Assembly: GCA_018380885.1 (NCBI GenBank)
Contig: JAGZSY010000005.1
Location: forward strand, 124,001 to 188,000
Reading direction: 5' to 3'
Length of the DNA stretch: 64,000 nucleotides
Source of the DNA: Enterocloster asparagiformis
Lineage (GTDB): Bacteria > Bacillota > Clostridia > Lachnospirales > Lachnospiraceae
Part shown: piece after piece, positions 37,698 through 45,058 of the stretch
How the letters are laid out: every line of letters begins with the position of its first letter
How positions within the stretch are numbered: the stretch's first letter is position 1
Notes under the pieces: model-generated
Seen by the model: only the letters and a program-made list of their open reading frames with translations
What the model was told of the DNA's origin: nothing
The model's database searches: none
Translations under genes and position numbers: made by a program

Positions 37698-37724
37698 CTG
37701 TCACAATCGCCAGGAGGTAAGAGC

Positions 37725-38222
37725 ATGATAAAATTATTCCGAATCGATGAGCGCCTGATCCACGGTCAGATCGCCATCAAATGGTCCCGCCACACGGGCG
37801 TGGACAGCATCGTGGTGGCCAACGACCACGCCGCTGAGAATGTAATGATCCAGAAATCCTTAAAAATGGCTGCGCCTCCGGGAATCAAAACCGTGATCAA
37901 AACCCTGGATGCGGCCATCGCCACCTTAAACGACCCCAGATGCGAACCGCTGAAGGTTCTGGTTCTGGTAAACAGTCCAATGGATGCGCTGAAAATGGTC
38001 CGGGCGGTGAAGGGCATCCCCTTTGTCAACATCGGCAACTACGGCCGCGTGGCCCCGAAAAAGCCCGGCATGGAACGGACCCGCTTTGACAATAACCTGT
38101 ACTGCGATGAAACCGAGATCGCGCAGTTTAAAGAGCTGATGGGCTGCGGACTGGACTGCATCTACCAGACCACCCCGGAAGAGCCTGCGATCGCTTTGAA
38201 AAAGCTGATTCCCCTGGATTAG
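37725..38222 (+). CDS. PTS mannose-family EIIB component
   Basis: Cytosolic phosphotransfer subunit of 165 residues. The phosphorylated residue is His13 in IDERLIHGQIA, followed by the conserved VVANDHAA strand. Length and fold pattern match the IIB-Sor/Man family. It accepts phosphate from EIIA and passes it to the incoming sugar at EIIC/EIID. The gene follows the deacetylase by 27 bp with CAGGAGG upstream. Confidence 0.95.
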   Translation: MIKLFRIDERLIHGQIAIKWSRHTGVDSIVVANDHAAENVMIQKSLKMAAPPGIKTVIKTLDAAIATLNDPRCEPLKVLVLVNSPMDALKMVRAVKGIPFVNIGNYGRVAPKKPGMERTRFDNNLYCDETEIAQFKELMGCGLDCIYQTTPEEPAIALKKLIPLD

Positions 38223-38236
38223 GAGGAGATGGACCG

Positions 38237-39031
38237 ATGAAATTAATCGTACAATCCGACGATCTGGGCATCACCGAGGCGGTGAGCTGCGGCATCGAGA
38301 AGGGCATCCGGGACGGGGTTATCACCTGCACCGGCCTGTTCAGCAACATGCCTGCCGCCGCGTTTGCAGTCCGGCTGATCCGCCCCTACGGCCATGTCTG
38401 TCTGGGCCAGGACATCAACCTGGTGGCCGGACGCCCCTGCGCCAATCCGGCGCGCATCCCCTCCCTGGTACAGGAGGACGGCTCCTTTAAAACCTCGGGC
38501 ATGCACCGGGCCGTCGATCAGGCGGACGGAAACCAGGAACACGTAATCCTCGGGGACTGCCTGATCGAGGTGGAGGCTCAGATTAAGCGTTTTATAGAGC
38601 TGACCGGCAAAAAGCCGGAATATCTCCACGGACACTCCTACAGCACGCCGGCCGTCTGGCAGGCCCTGGAGATCATGGGGAAAACCTACGGCATTCCACT
38701 GGTGCGGGATATGCTGGCCAGGTACAAGGTACGCCGTCTGGCCGCCACCTGGAACAAAAAGCCGTTCTCGCTGGAGGAGCAGATAAAGGCCGATCCCATG
38801 GCGTGTATTCTGGGCGATCCGGAATTTCTCTCAAACAAAATCGGCTTTATCGGCACGCACTGCGGGTACGTGGACGACGCACTGTTTGACGTATCCACCT
38901 ACACCATGATCCGCACCCGGGATCTGGCCGCAGTCACCGGGGCGGTTATGAAGCAATGGATTCATGAAAATTCCATTGAGCTTATCAGCTACCGGGATTT
39001 GATTAAACAGGAGGAGGGGTTAGATGGTTAA
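38237..39031 (+). CDS. ChbG/YdjC-family carbohydrate deacetylase
   Basis: Polysaccharide/diacetylchitobiose deacetylase-like protein of 264 residues. The N-terminal acid pair is in VQSDDLGITEAV (residues 8-9), the zinc histidines in LHGHSYSTPAV, and a later His in THCGYVDD. In E. coli, ChbG removes one acetyl group from chitobiose-6-phosphate so that the sugar can be sensed and cleaved. Here it lies in a mannose-type PTS operon alongside a NagA-like enzyme, suggesting an acetylated disaccharide or amino sugar as substrate. It overlaps the start of the EIIA gene by eight bases. Confidence 0.85.
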   Translation: MKLIVQSDDLGITEAVSCGIEKGIRDGVITCTGLFSNMPAAAFAVRLIRPYGHVCLGQDINLVAGRPCANPARIPSLVQEDGSFKTSGMHRAVDQADGNQEHVILGDCLIEVEAQIKRFIELTGKKPEYLHGHSYSTPAVWQALEIMGKTYGIPLVRDMLARYKVRRLAATWNKKPFSLEEQIKADPMACILGDPEFLSNKIGFIGTHCGYVDDALFDVSTYTMIRTRDLAAVTGAVMKQWIHENSIELISYRDLIKQEEGLDG

Positions 39032-39440
39032 ATATTTTCTTTCATCCCACGGCCATCTGGCCAGCGGATTAAAAAGCTCCATCGACGTTCTGCTGGGCGG
39101 CTGCAGCCGTCTGACCGTGTTCGACGCCTACGTGGACGAACGGTCGCTGGAGGAAGTGCTGAACGGCTTCTATACGGAGGTAAATCCGGACGACCAGGTG
39201 ATCCTGCTGTCGGATATGTACGGCGGCAGTGTGAACAGTATTATGTATACATTTCTCGACCGGCCCAACACAACGCTGATCGCAGGCGTCAACCTGGCCT
39301 TGGTAATCGGCCTGGTGATTAACGACAGGGAGCTTACCAGAGCGGAGATTGAGGACGTGGTGAGACAGAGCCGCGAGGCGCTGCGGATTGTGGATTTAGA
39401 TGAAACCTCGCAGAACGGCGGGGATGAGGAATTGTTTTAA
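39024..39440 (+). CDS. PTS mannose-family EIIA component
   Basis: Small cytosolic phosphocarrier of 138 residues. His9 in FLSSHGHLASG is the expected phosphorylation site, and LLSDMYGGSVNS matches the conserved second motif of EIIA-Man proteins. It is the last gene of the operon and completes the full A-B-C-D set. A bidirectional terminator follows. Confidence 0.94.
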   Translation: MVKYFLSSHGHLASGLKSSIDVLLGGCSRLTVFDAYVDERSLEEVLNGFYTEVNPDDQVILLSDMYGGSVNSIMYTFLDRPNTTLIAGVNLALVIGLVINDRELTRAEIEDVVRQSREALRIVDLDETSQNGGDEELF

Positions 39441-39448
39441 ATGGATGG

Positions 39449-39489
39449 AAAAAGGATGGGGTGCCCCAAAAGGGCGCCTCATCCTTTTT
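39449..39489. terminator. Bidirectional terminator between PTS operon and metK
   Basis: AAAAAGGATGGGGTGCCC (39449-39466) pairs with GGGCGCCTCATCCTTTTT (39472-39489) with two wobbles or mismatches. A/T ends on both sides serve the convergent genes. Confidence 0.85.
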
Positions 39490-39519
39490 GTTGAATGCAA
39501 TGGGTCTGAGATTGTAAAA

Positions 39520-40716
39520 TTACAGATACGCCTTCAGCAGTTCCACCTTGTCCAGTCTCTCCCACGGAAGATCCAGGTCGTTGCGGCCAAAGTGCCCGTA
39601 AGCGGCGGTCTGCTTGTAGATGGGTCTGCGCAGATCCAGCATCTTGATGATTCCGGCCGGGCGCAGATCGAAATTGGAGCGGATGATCTGTACCAGCTTC
39701 TCGTCGCTGACCTTCCCTGTGCCGAAGGTCTCCACCATGATGGAGGTGGGATGCGCCACGCCGATGGCGTAGGACAGCTGAATCTCGCACTTGTCCGCCA
39801 GGCCGGCCGCCACGATGTTCTTAGCCACATAGCGGGCCGCGTAGGCCGCGGAACGGTCCACCTTGGTGCAGTCCTTGCCGGAGAACGCTCCGCCGCCGTG
39901 ACGGGCGTAGCCGCCGTAGCTGTCCACGATGATCTTGCGCCCGGTCAGGCCGCTGTCACCCTGGGGGCCGCCGATCACAAAACGTCCGGTGGGGTTGATA
40001 AAGAACTTGGTGTTCCCGTCCACCATGTCCGCGGGGATAATCTCGTCAAACACATATTTCTTGATATCCGCGTGAATCTGCTCCTGGGTCACATTCTCGT
40101 CGTGCTGGGTGGAGAGCACCACCGCGTCCAGGCGGACGGGCTTGCCGGCCTCATCGTACTCCACGGTAACCTGGGTCTTTCCGTCGGGGCGCAGATAATT
40201 CAGGGTGCCGTTCTTGCGGACCTCGGTCAGGCGTCTGGCCAGTTTGTGGGCCATAGAGATGGAGTAAGGCATGTACTCCTCAGTCTCGTTGGTGGCATAG
40301 CCGAACATCATACCCTGATCGCCTGCGCCGATGGAGTTTAACTCCTCCTCGCTCATGTGGGATTCCGCGGCCTCCTTGGCCTCCAGGGCCTTGTCCACGC
40401 CCAGGGCGATATCCTTGGACTGCTCGTCGATGGCGGTGATCACGCCGCAGGTATCGCAGTCAAAACCATATTTTGCGCGGTCATAGCCGATCTCCCGGAC
40501 AGTCTCCCGGACGATTTTCTGGATATCCACATACGCGTTGGTGGTGATCTCGCCCATAACGAGAACCAGGCCGGTGGTTGTCGCAGTCTCGCAGGCCACG
40601 CGGCTCATGGGGTCCTGCTCTAAAAGGGCGTCTAAGATGGCGTCGGAAATGGCGTCGCACATTTTATCCGGATGGCCTTCAGTTACGGATTCAGAGGTAA
40701 ATAAACGTTTTTCCAT
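39520..40716 (-). CDS. metK: S-adenosylmethionine synthetase
   Basis: Tetrameric cytosolic enzyme of 398 residues making S-adenosylmethionine from methionine and ATP. Signature segments include [17 protein letters not shown] (residues 9-25), the hexapeptide [12 protein letters not shown] around residue 118 and the P-loop-like [19 protein letters not shown]. It starts with [11 protein letters not shown], with GGAGAGAGACTTAC before the ATG. It is controlled by a SAM-I riboswitch upstream, so product excess shuts off transcription. Confidence 0.97.
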   Translation of the reverse strand: MEKRLFTSESVTEGHPDKMCDAISDAILDALLEQDPMSRVACETATTTGLVLVMGEITTNAYVDIQKIVRETVREIGYDRAKYGFDCDTCGVITAIDEQSKDIALGVDKALEAKEAAESHMSEEELNSIGAGDQGMMFGYATNETEEYMPYSISMAHKLARRLTEVRKNGTLNYLRPDGKTQVTVEYDEAGKPVRLDAVVLSTQHDENVTQEQIHADIKKYVFDEIIPADMVDGNTKFFINPTGRFVIGGPQGDSGLTGRKIIVDSYGGYARHGGGAFSGKDCTKVDRSAAYAARYVAKNIVAAGLADKCEIQLSYAIGVAHPTSIMVETFGTGKVSDEKLVQIIRSNFDLRPAGIIKMLDLRRPIYKQTAAYGHFGRNDLDLPWERLDKVELLKAYL

Positions 40717-40785
40717 GTAAGTCTCTCTCCTTTACAAAATTTGGATTCAATAGTTTCGTGTCGTAACGCTCTGCACACATAAAAG

Positions 40786-40976
40786 AAAGTCCGCTAATAA
40801 GCAAAGCGGACTTGAATGGTTATTTCAAATCCTCTTATTGCTCGATCAAGCGCACCGATATTTCCCGGCCGCTCCTCGCTCAGGTTGGCACCTTCCGGCT
40901 CTCTCGCGCTCTCGCGCTCAACCGGGGTTGCCGTGACTTCACAGGTCCTTTGCCTCCGCCACTCTGAATAAGGGAT
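40786..40976 (-). promoter_or_regulatory. SAM-I (S-box) riboswitch with terminator
   Basis: On the minus strand the leader reads CTTATT-CAGAG, GGACCTGTGAAG, CGGCAACC, GGTGCCAA and AATAAGAGGA in order, the conserved blocks of the S-box aptamer (40831-40976). It is followed by a 9-bp expression-platform hairpin (40787-40795 with 40805-40813) and TTTCTTTT. It precedes metK, a classic SAM-regulated gene; SAM binding would allow the terminator to form. Confidence 0.95.
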
Positions 40977-41017
40977 ATTACGAACTTTATTCGATTGTAT
41001 GTTGTGTTACTCAAACT

Positions 41018-41046
41018 ATATTAATCGATTCACATAAGGCTGTCAA
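41018..41046 (-). promoter_or_regulatory. Promoter of the metK riboswitch transcript
   Basis: On the minus strand TTGACA (41041-41046) and TAATAT (41018-41023) are spaced by 17 bp, directly upstream of the SAM-I aptamer. Confidence 0.8.
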
Positions 41047-41161
41047 CACCTAATTTCAGGATGGGTGCTGACAGCGGTTTAATTCGACTGCACAAGGGGC
41101 GGTCTCCGCTGATTTTTGCAGCGCCTGTTGAGAAAACGGTGTTGATTTTCGATTCCTTCTT

Positions 41162-42130
41162 TCAGGTATCCCATGTTTCAAACCACTGCTGCACCAATAC
41201 GGCATCCACCTCGCAGATTGCTGCCGCGTCCTCCGCCGACATGCCGCGCAGGTACATATTTCTGGCCACCGCCTTTGTTTTCTCCAGTGCGCCCTGTTGT
41301 CTGCCCAGAAGCACTCCCTCCATTTTCCCGTCCTCAATCATCCCTCGTATCGCTTCACACATATTAATTTTTCCTCCTTCCTCCCGATACTGTTCCTTCG
41401 CCGCCTCCAGCTCGGCCGAGCCGGTGAGCGTTGAAATCACATCGTAGGCTTCCTCGTCCATGGCCTCGAAACTGTTTCGGTTGTCCTCCGTAAACTGCCG
41501 CTCTGCGTCCTTGTCCCCGGCGTACCGGATAAATCCAAACACATCGTGCAAATCCGTGCGGAAGCGCTCAATGTGCGCAAAACGCCGCACCTCCAGCACA
41601 TGGATTCGGTAATTATTCAACATTTTCCGCAGGCGCTCCGGCAAATTGTCATAATCCATCAGCTCGTACAGCTCCCGCGCTCCATCCCAGGGCTCTTTTC
41701 CATAGTACAGCACCAGTGTGAACACCGGATACAGCCGGTCCTGTTTCAGGAAACCGCTCAAAAATTCCGCGGCCCCCATACCACCCTGTCCTCTGTGTTC
41801 CCGGCGTTTCCGCCGCAGCTGCCGGTCGTATCCCGCAGAATCCTGCAGCATCACGCGCACCGGCATGGCGTAATGAACCTTGTCCTGGTTCTCCAGCCCG
41901 ATGAGCACAAACTCCGCCCCCAGCGCCACCCTGCGGATCAGATCCCGGTACTTCAACACCTCGAACCTCCTGCGGATGCGCCCAATGGCGCCTGTAACCC
42001 GGGTATCCATTTCCGCGATATCGCCGCTGCCGACCACCTGCTCGCCCTGAAACACAAACGCGTTGATCAGATCCGCGTACCGCTCCTCATCCTCAAAGTA
42101 CCTGGCCAATACAACGTCCTTCTTCCCCAT
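41162..42130 (-). CDS. Rpn-family PD-(D/E)XK nuclease / putative transposase
   Basis: Protein of about 322 residues of the recombination-promoting nuclease family (PDDEXK_2), very common and variable in gut Lachnospiraceae. The nuclease core shows ALGAEFVLIGLENQDKVHYAMPVRVMLQD, with the ExQ-like ENQ catalytic stretch. The part near the C-terminus (GMIEDGKMEGVLLGRQQGALEKTKAVARNMYLRGMSAEDAAAICEVD) is a helical tail with an HTH-like repeat as in relatives. ATG 42130 follows GGAGGAGAC and fits better than the longer frame to 42208. There are no terminal repeats or neighbouring transposition genes, so mobility is not shown here. Biological role is poorly known. Confidence 0.85.
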   Translation of the reverse strand: MGKKDVVLARYFEDEERYADLINAFVFQGEQVVGSGDIAEMDTRVTGAIGRIRRRFEVLKYRDLIRRVALGAEFVLIGLENQDKVHYAMPVRVMLQDSAGYDRQLRRKRREHRGQGGMGAAEFLSGFLKQDRLYPVFTLVLYYGKEPWDGARELYELMDYDNLPERLRKMLNNYRIHVLEVRRFAHIERFRTDLHDVFGFIRYAGDKDAERQFTEDNRNSFEAMDEEAYDVISTLTGSAELEAAKEQYREEGGKINMCEAIRGMIEDGKMEGVLLGRQQGALEKTKAVARNMYLRGMSAEDAAAICEVDAVLVQQWFETWDT

Positions 42131-42356
42131 GTCTCCTCCTCTGTCTCTGTCGGAAATGGGAATCAGGTCCTTTAACCGTATTATAAAAAACATCCCCGGA
42201 AAATGCAAGAATGCCGCTGTCCAATCTCCAACTGTTTGTTTTTACCGCTGTTTTTTGAATTGCCGGCGAAACGCCAGAATTACTGAATTTAATGAAATGA
42301 TCACAGAATGGATCCCCAGCCGGCGCGGCTGCGCCGCCGTATTCATACCTTAGCAC

Positions 42357-42395
42357 AAATACCGCGGCTGCGCAAGATGTGCGTCCGCGGTATTT
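42357..42395. terminator. Hairpin with T-tract downstream of the interrupted AraC gene
   Basis: AAATACCGCGG (42357-42367) pairs with CCGCGGTATTT (42385-42395). CTATGTTTTTTCC follows on the plus strand. It lies in the gap after the AraC-family gene read on the minus strand; the A/T end of the stem could serve that direction too. Confidence 0.65.
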
Positions 42396-42434
42396 CTATG
42401 TTTTTTCCGGCCGTCTGCGGCCGTTGTTACCGAT

Positions 42435-43316
42435 CTACTGCACTCTGGCTACGGCGTAAAGCTCAATATAGCCCCTGGTTCCCACCGGTTCCATCTGAAT
42501 CCGGGGATTCTCCGGATCCCAACGGTATCCGATCACCGACGGGTCATAGCTGCCGGCCGCCGCCTGAACCGCCTCAATGGCCTGGCAGTAATCTTCCTCC
42601 TCAAAGGGTTCCCCCTAAAACATCAGGTACGCTACCGCCGGCAGGTCGATCACGTCAAATCCTTCCGGCACCGGGCCTTCGTAATCCGCCGCAACCTCCA
42701 CCCCCTGGACGTACTCCGAGGTTCCGGGCGCGCGCATCTTCTTTGGCAGCCAGAGGCACACCGGCTCCCCGCAGAGCGATTTCATGCTGGTGAGCAGCCC
42801 CCAAACGTCGCAGCCCACCTCCTCGCAGTATGCAAAATAATCCTCCGCCTGAACGCCGCGCTTGATCACCGCCCTGCGCGCAGGCTTCTCAATCACCTGG
42901 ATAAAAATATTGCTGACTTTCTCCGTCATCCTCGGCTCCTTTCTGATCTCCCTGTATTTGACTCCGTAGGGGGTGAACAGGTACAGTGGAACCGGATTTG
43001 CCGCGTACTCCCGGGGATTGCAGCCGAACTCCCGGAAAAATGCCCGCTGAAAGCCGTCCACACTGCCGAACCCGTACTCGTACGCCACGTCCGCGATGCG
43101 GCAGCGCTCGTCCCGCAGCTTTAGCGCGGTCATAGAAAGCCTCAGCCGCCGGATATAATCGGACGGCGTCAGGCCGGTCCACTGCTTGAACAGCCGGTAG
43201 GAATACCAGGGCGAAAACAGCGAGACGCGGGACAGACCGGCCAGCGTTATATTCTCGTTTAAGTTTTCCCCGATATAATCCTGCATCCTCTGGACGGCCT
43301 CTGCCTGTTCCTTCAT
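42435..43316 (-). pseudogene. AraC-family regulator with GyrI-like domain, interrupted by in-frame TAG
   Basis: Residues 1-100 are an AraC-type DNA-binding domain (NENITLAGLSRVSLFSPWYSYRLFKQWTG; VAYEYGFGSVDGFQRAFFREFGCNPREY). A GyrI-like small-molecule-binding domain follows from about 130. The frame stops at TAG (42615-42617) after VAYLMF. The same frame then continues with GEPFEEEDYCQAIEAV and ends naturally at 42435 with GYIELYAVARVQ. Family members usually have Gln at the stop position, so one C-to-T change (CAG to TAG) explains it. The product would lose about 60 residues of the ligand domain. ATG 43316 follows GGGGAGG. A sequencing error or amber readthrough are the alternatives. Confidence 0.82.
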
Positions 43317-43402
43317 ATTGTCCACCTCCCCACGTCCTCCATCATACAGGAATTGGAGCGATTCTTCTCGACGTTTTTTGCCAATCCCACAAGCGTACGG
43401 TT

Positions 43403-45031
43403 CTACCTCAGCAGATTCCCCATCTCCTGAAACGCCGTCCGCTCCATCTTTTGGGACAGCTCTCCGCGGATGCGCCCGAAATCCGCGCTGGTCAGCCGTT
43501 TATCCTTCACCAGACAGGTTCCGGCCACATACACGTCCCGCACGTTTGCGGCGCAGGCACTGTAAACCAGGGCCGCATAGGGGTCGTAGACCGGGAACAT
43601 GTTGGGGGAATCCGTCTCCACCAGCACAATATCCGCCTCCTTCCCCGGCTCCAGCGATCCGGTCACGCCGCCCAGGCCCAGCGCGGCCGCGCCCTCGCAG
43701 GTTGCCATCTTCACGATCTCCGCCGCCGGAAACGCGCTGCGGTCTCTCAGCTCGTTCTTGTGGAAATTGGCGCACATGCGCATCTGCGTGAACAAATCCA
43801 GCGTATTACCGCTGGCCGGCCCGTCCGTTCCCAGGCCCACGGGCACGCCGGCTGCGCGCATGGCCTTCACCGGTGCCACACCCTTGGCCGCCTTGGTGTT
43901 GGAGGCGATACAGTGGGCGACGGATGCGCCAGAGCCCCGCAGCAGCCCGATGTCCCCGTCCGTCATGCGGATGCTGTGGGCGCAAAGGGCATTTTTGTCC
44001 AGCACGCCCAGCTTGTGAAGATACTCCACCGGCGTCATTCCAAAACGTTCCCGCAGCTGGTCCATCTCGTAGTCCATCTCCGCCACATGGAGGGTGAAGA
44101 GCGCGTTGTGGGCGCGGTCAACTTCGTGCACCCTCTGCAGCGTTGCCGCGCTGCATGTGGTGGTGCCGTGAGGCGCCAGACAGCCTTTTACGCGCGGATG
44201 CCCGCTGTAGGCCCGGATCATCGCCTCGCCTCTGGAAATGGCCTCCTGGGGCGTTCTGGCGTCGCAGGTGGCCGCCTCCATCACCGTCTCCCCTGCGATT
44301 CCGCGGATTCCCATCTCGTCCATCACCCGGGCTACCTCATCCTCAAAGTAGTACATATCCAACACCGTGGTCACGCCGCTAAGAAGCAGCTCAGCCAAAG
44401 CATACCGGCTGGAAGCGGCCGCCAGATCCCGGTCCATAGCCCGCTCCTCCATCGGCAGCAGAAACACCCGCAGACGGTCCTTGCAGTCGTCCCCCAAGCC
44501 GCGGAACGGGATCATCCCCAGGTGGCAGTGGGTGTTCACCATCCCCGGCATGATGATCGCCCGCCGGGCGTCGATTTCACGGAAGCCGAAGTCCGGTTCC
44601 ATCCCGGGCAGGTCCAGAGCCCGGCGGGTGTCCCCGGCGCCCGCGCAAGCTCCCCCGCCGCCCGGGCAGGTTCCCCCGGCGCCCGCGCAGGCTCCCCCGC
44701 CGCCCAGGCAGGTTCCCCCGCTTTCATCTTTTCCGCGCTCCGCGCCAGCCTGTTTCAACGCACATGCTTCCTCGCTATGGCCCGCAGCCTCCCGTTTCAG
44801 CTCAGGCGCTTCCCCGCCATGCTTCGCAGCCTCCCGTTTCAGCTCAGGCGCTTCCCCGCCATGCTCCGCAGCCTCCCGCTTCAGACCATGCTCCGCCATA
44901 GCCTGTTCCAGCTCGCATGAAGGTCCGGCCGCCAGTATCTTCGTGCCCTCAAACATCACATACCCGTCCGGCCACACATCCATGTTCCGGTTCATTGTCA
45001 CCACTATTCCGTTTCGGATAATCGTCCTCAT
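43403..45031 (-). CDS. Amidohydrolase, methylthioadenosine/SAH-deaminase-like (MtaD/SsnA/TrzA group), with long repeat insertion
   Basis: Cytosolic metal-dependent deaminase-type enzyme. The metal site is NTHCHLG (near residue 167), His in LHVAEM, His in CAHSIRM and Asp in GLGTDGPASGN, all present; the C-terminal composite beta-domain is normal. The group acts on methylthioadenosine, S-adenosylhomocysteine, guanine or related bases. Residues about 41-147 are an extraordinary insertion: two copies of a 14-residue unit HGGEAPELKREAAK and Gly/Cys/Ala repeats (GGGGACAGAG). It is the last gene after adenine deaminase, four bases downstream. ATG 45031 begins the conserved strand; ATG 45055 is possible. 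42-nt DNA repeats underlie the insertion. Confidence 0.85.
   Translation of the reverse strand: MRTIIRNGIVVTMNRNMDVWPDGYVMFEGTKILAAGPSCELEQAMAEHGLKREAAEHGGEAPELKREAAKHGGEAPELKREAAGHSEEACALKQAGAERGKDESGGTCLGGGGACAGAGGTCPGGGGACAGAGDTRRALDLPGMEPDFGFREIDARRAIIMPGMVNTHCHLGMIPFRGLGDDCKDRLRVFLLPMEERAMDRDLAAASSRYALAELLLSGVTTVLDMYYFEDEVARVMDEMGIRGIAGETVMEAATCDARTPQEAISRGEAMIRAYSGHPRVKGCLAPHGTTTCSAATLQRVHEVDRAHNALFTLHVAEMDYEMDQLRERFGMTPVEYLHKLGVLDKNALCAHSIRMTDGDIGLLRGSGASVAHCIASNTKAAKGVAPVKAMRAAGVPVGLGTDGPASGNTLDLFTQMRMCANFHKNELRDRSAFPAAEIVKMATCEGAAALGLGGVTGSLEPGKEADIVLVETDSPNMFPVYDPYAALVYSACAANVRDVYVAGTCLVKDKRLTSADFGRIRGELSQKMERTAFQEMGNLLR
44636..44719. repeat. Two tandem 42-bp GC-rich repeats
   Basis: Units 44636-44677 and 44678-44719 agree at about 40 of 42 positions. 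They encode the Gly/Cys/Ala stretch inside the amidohydrolase. Confidence 0.85.
44784..44885. repeat. Tandem 42-bp repeats, about 2.4 copies
   Basis: Unit starts at 44784, 44826 and 44868 (partial) share the same 42-bp period. They encode the 14-residue HGGEAPELKREAA repeats in the amidohydrolase. The same period as the neighbouring array, with different sequence, suggests slippage in steps that keep the frame. Confidence 0.85.
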
Positions 45032-45058
45032 CGCAGTCCCGTACTCCCTTGTCATTCC

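Noticed and set aside
41162..42130. Rpn-family gene as part of an insertion sequence
   Set aside because: No terminal inverted repeats, target duplication or second transposition gene flank it; members of this family are usually found as single genes.
44636..44885. CRISPR-like array
   Set aside because: The repeats are directly adjacent without unique spacers and lie within a coding frame.
43451..44920. 489-residue plus-strand open frame opposite the amidohydrolase
   Set aside because: It mirrors the GC-rich repeats. The minus strand carries intact amidohydrolase metal motifs.
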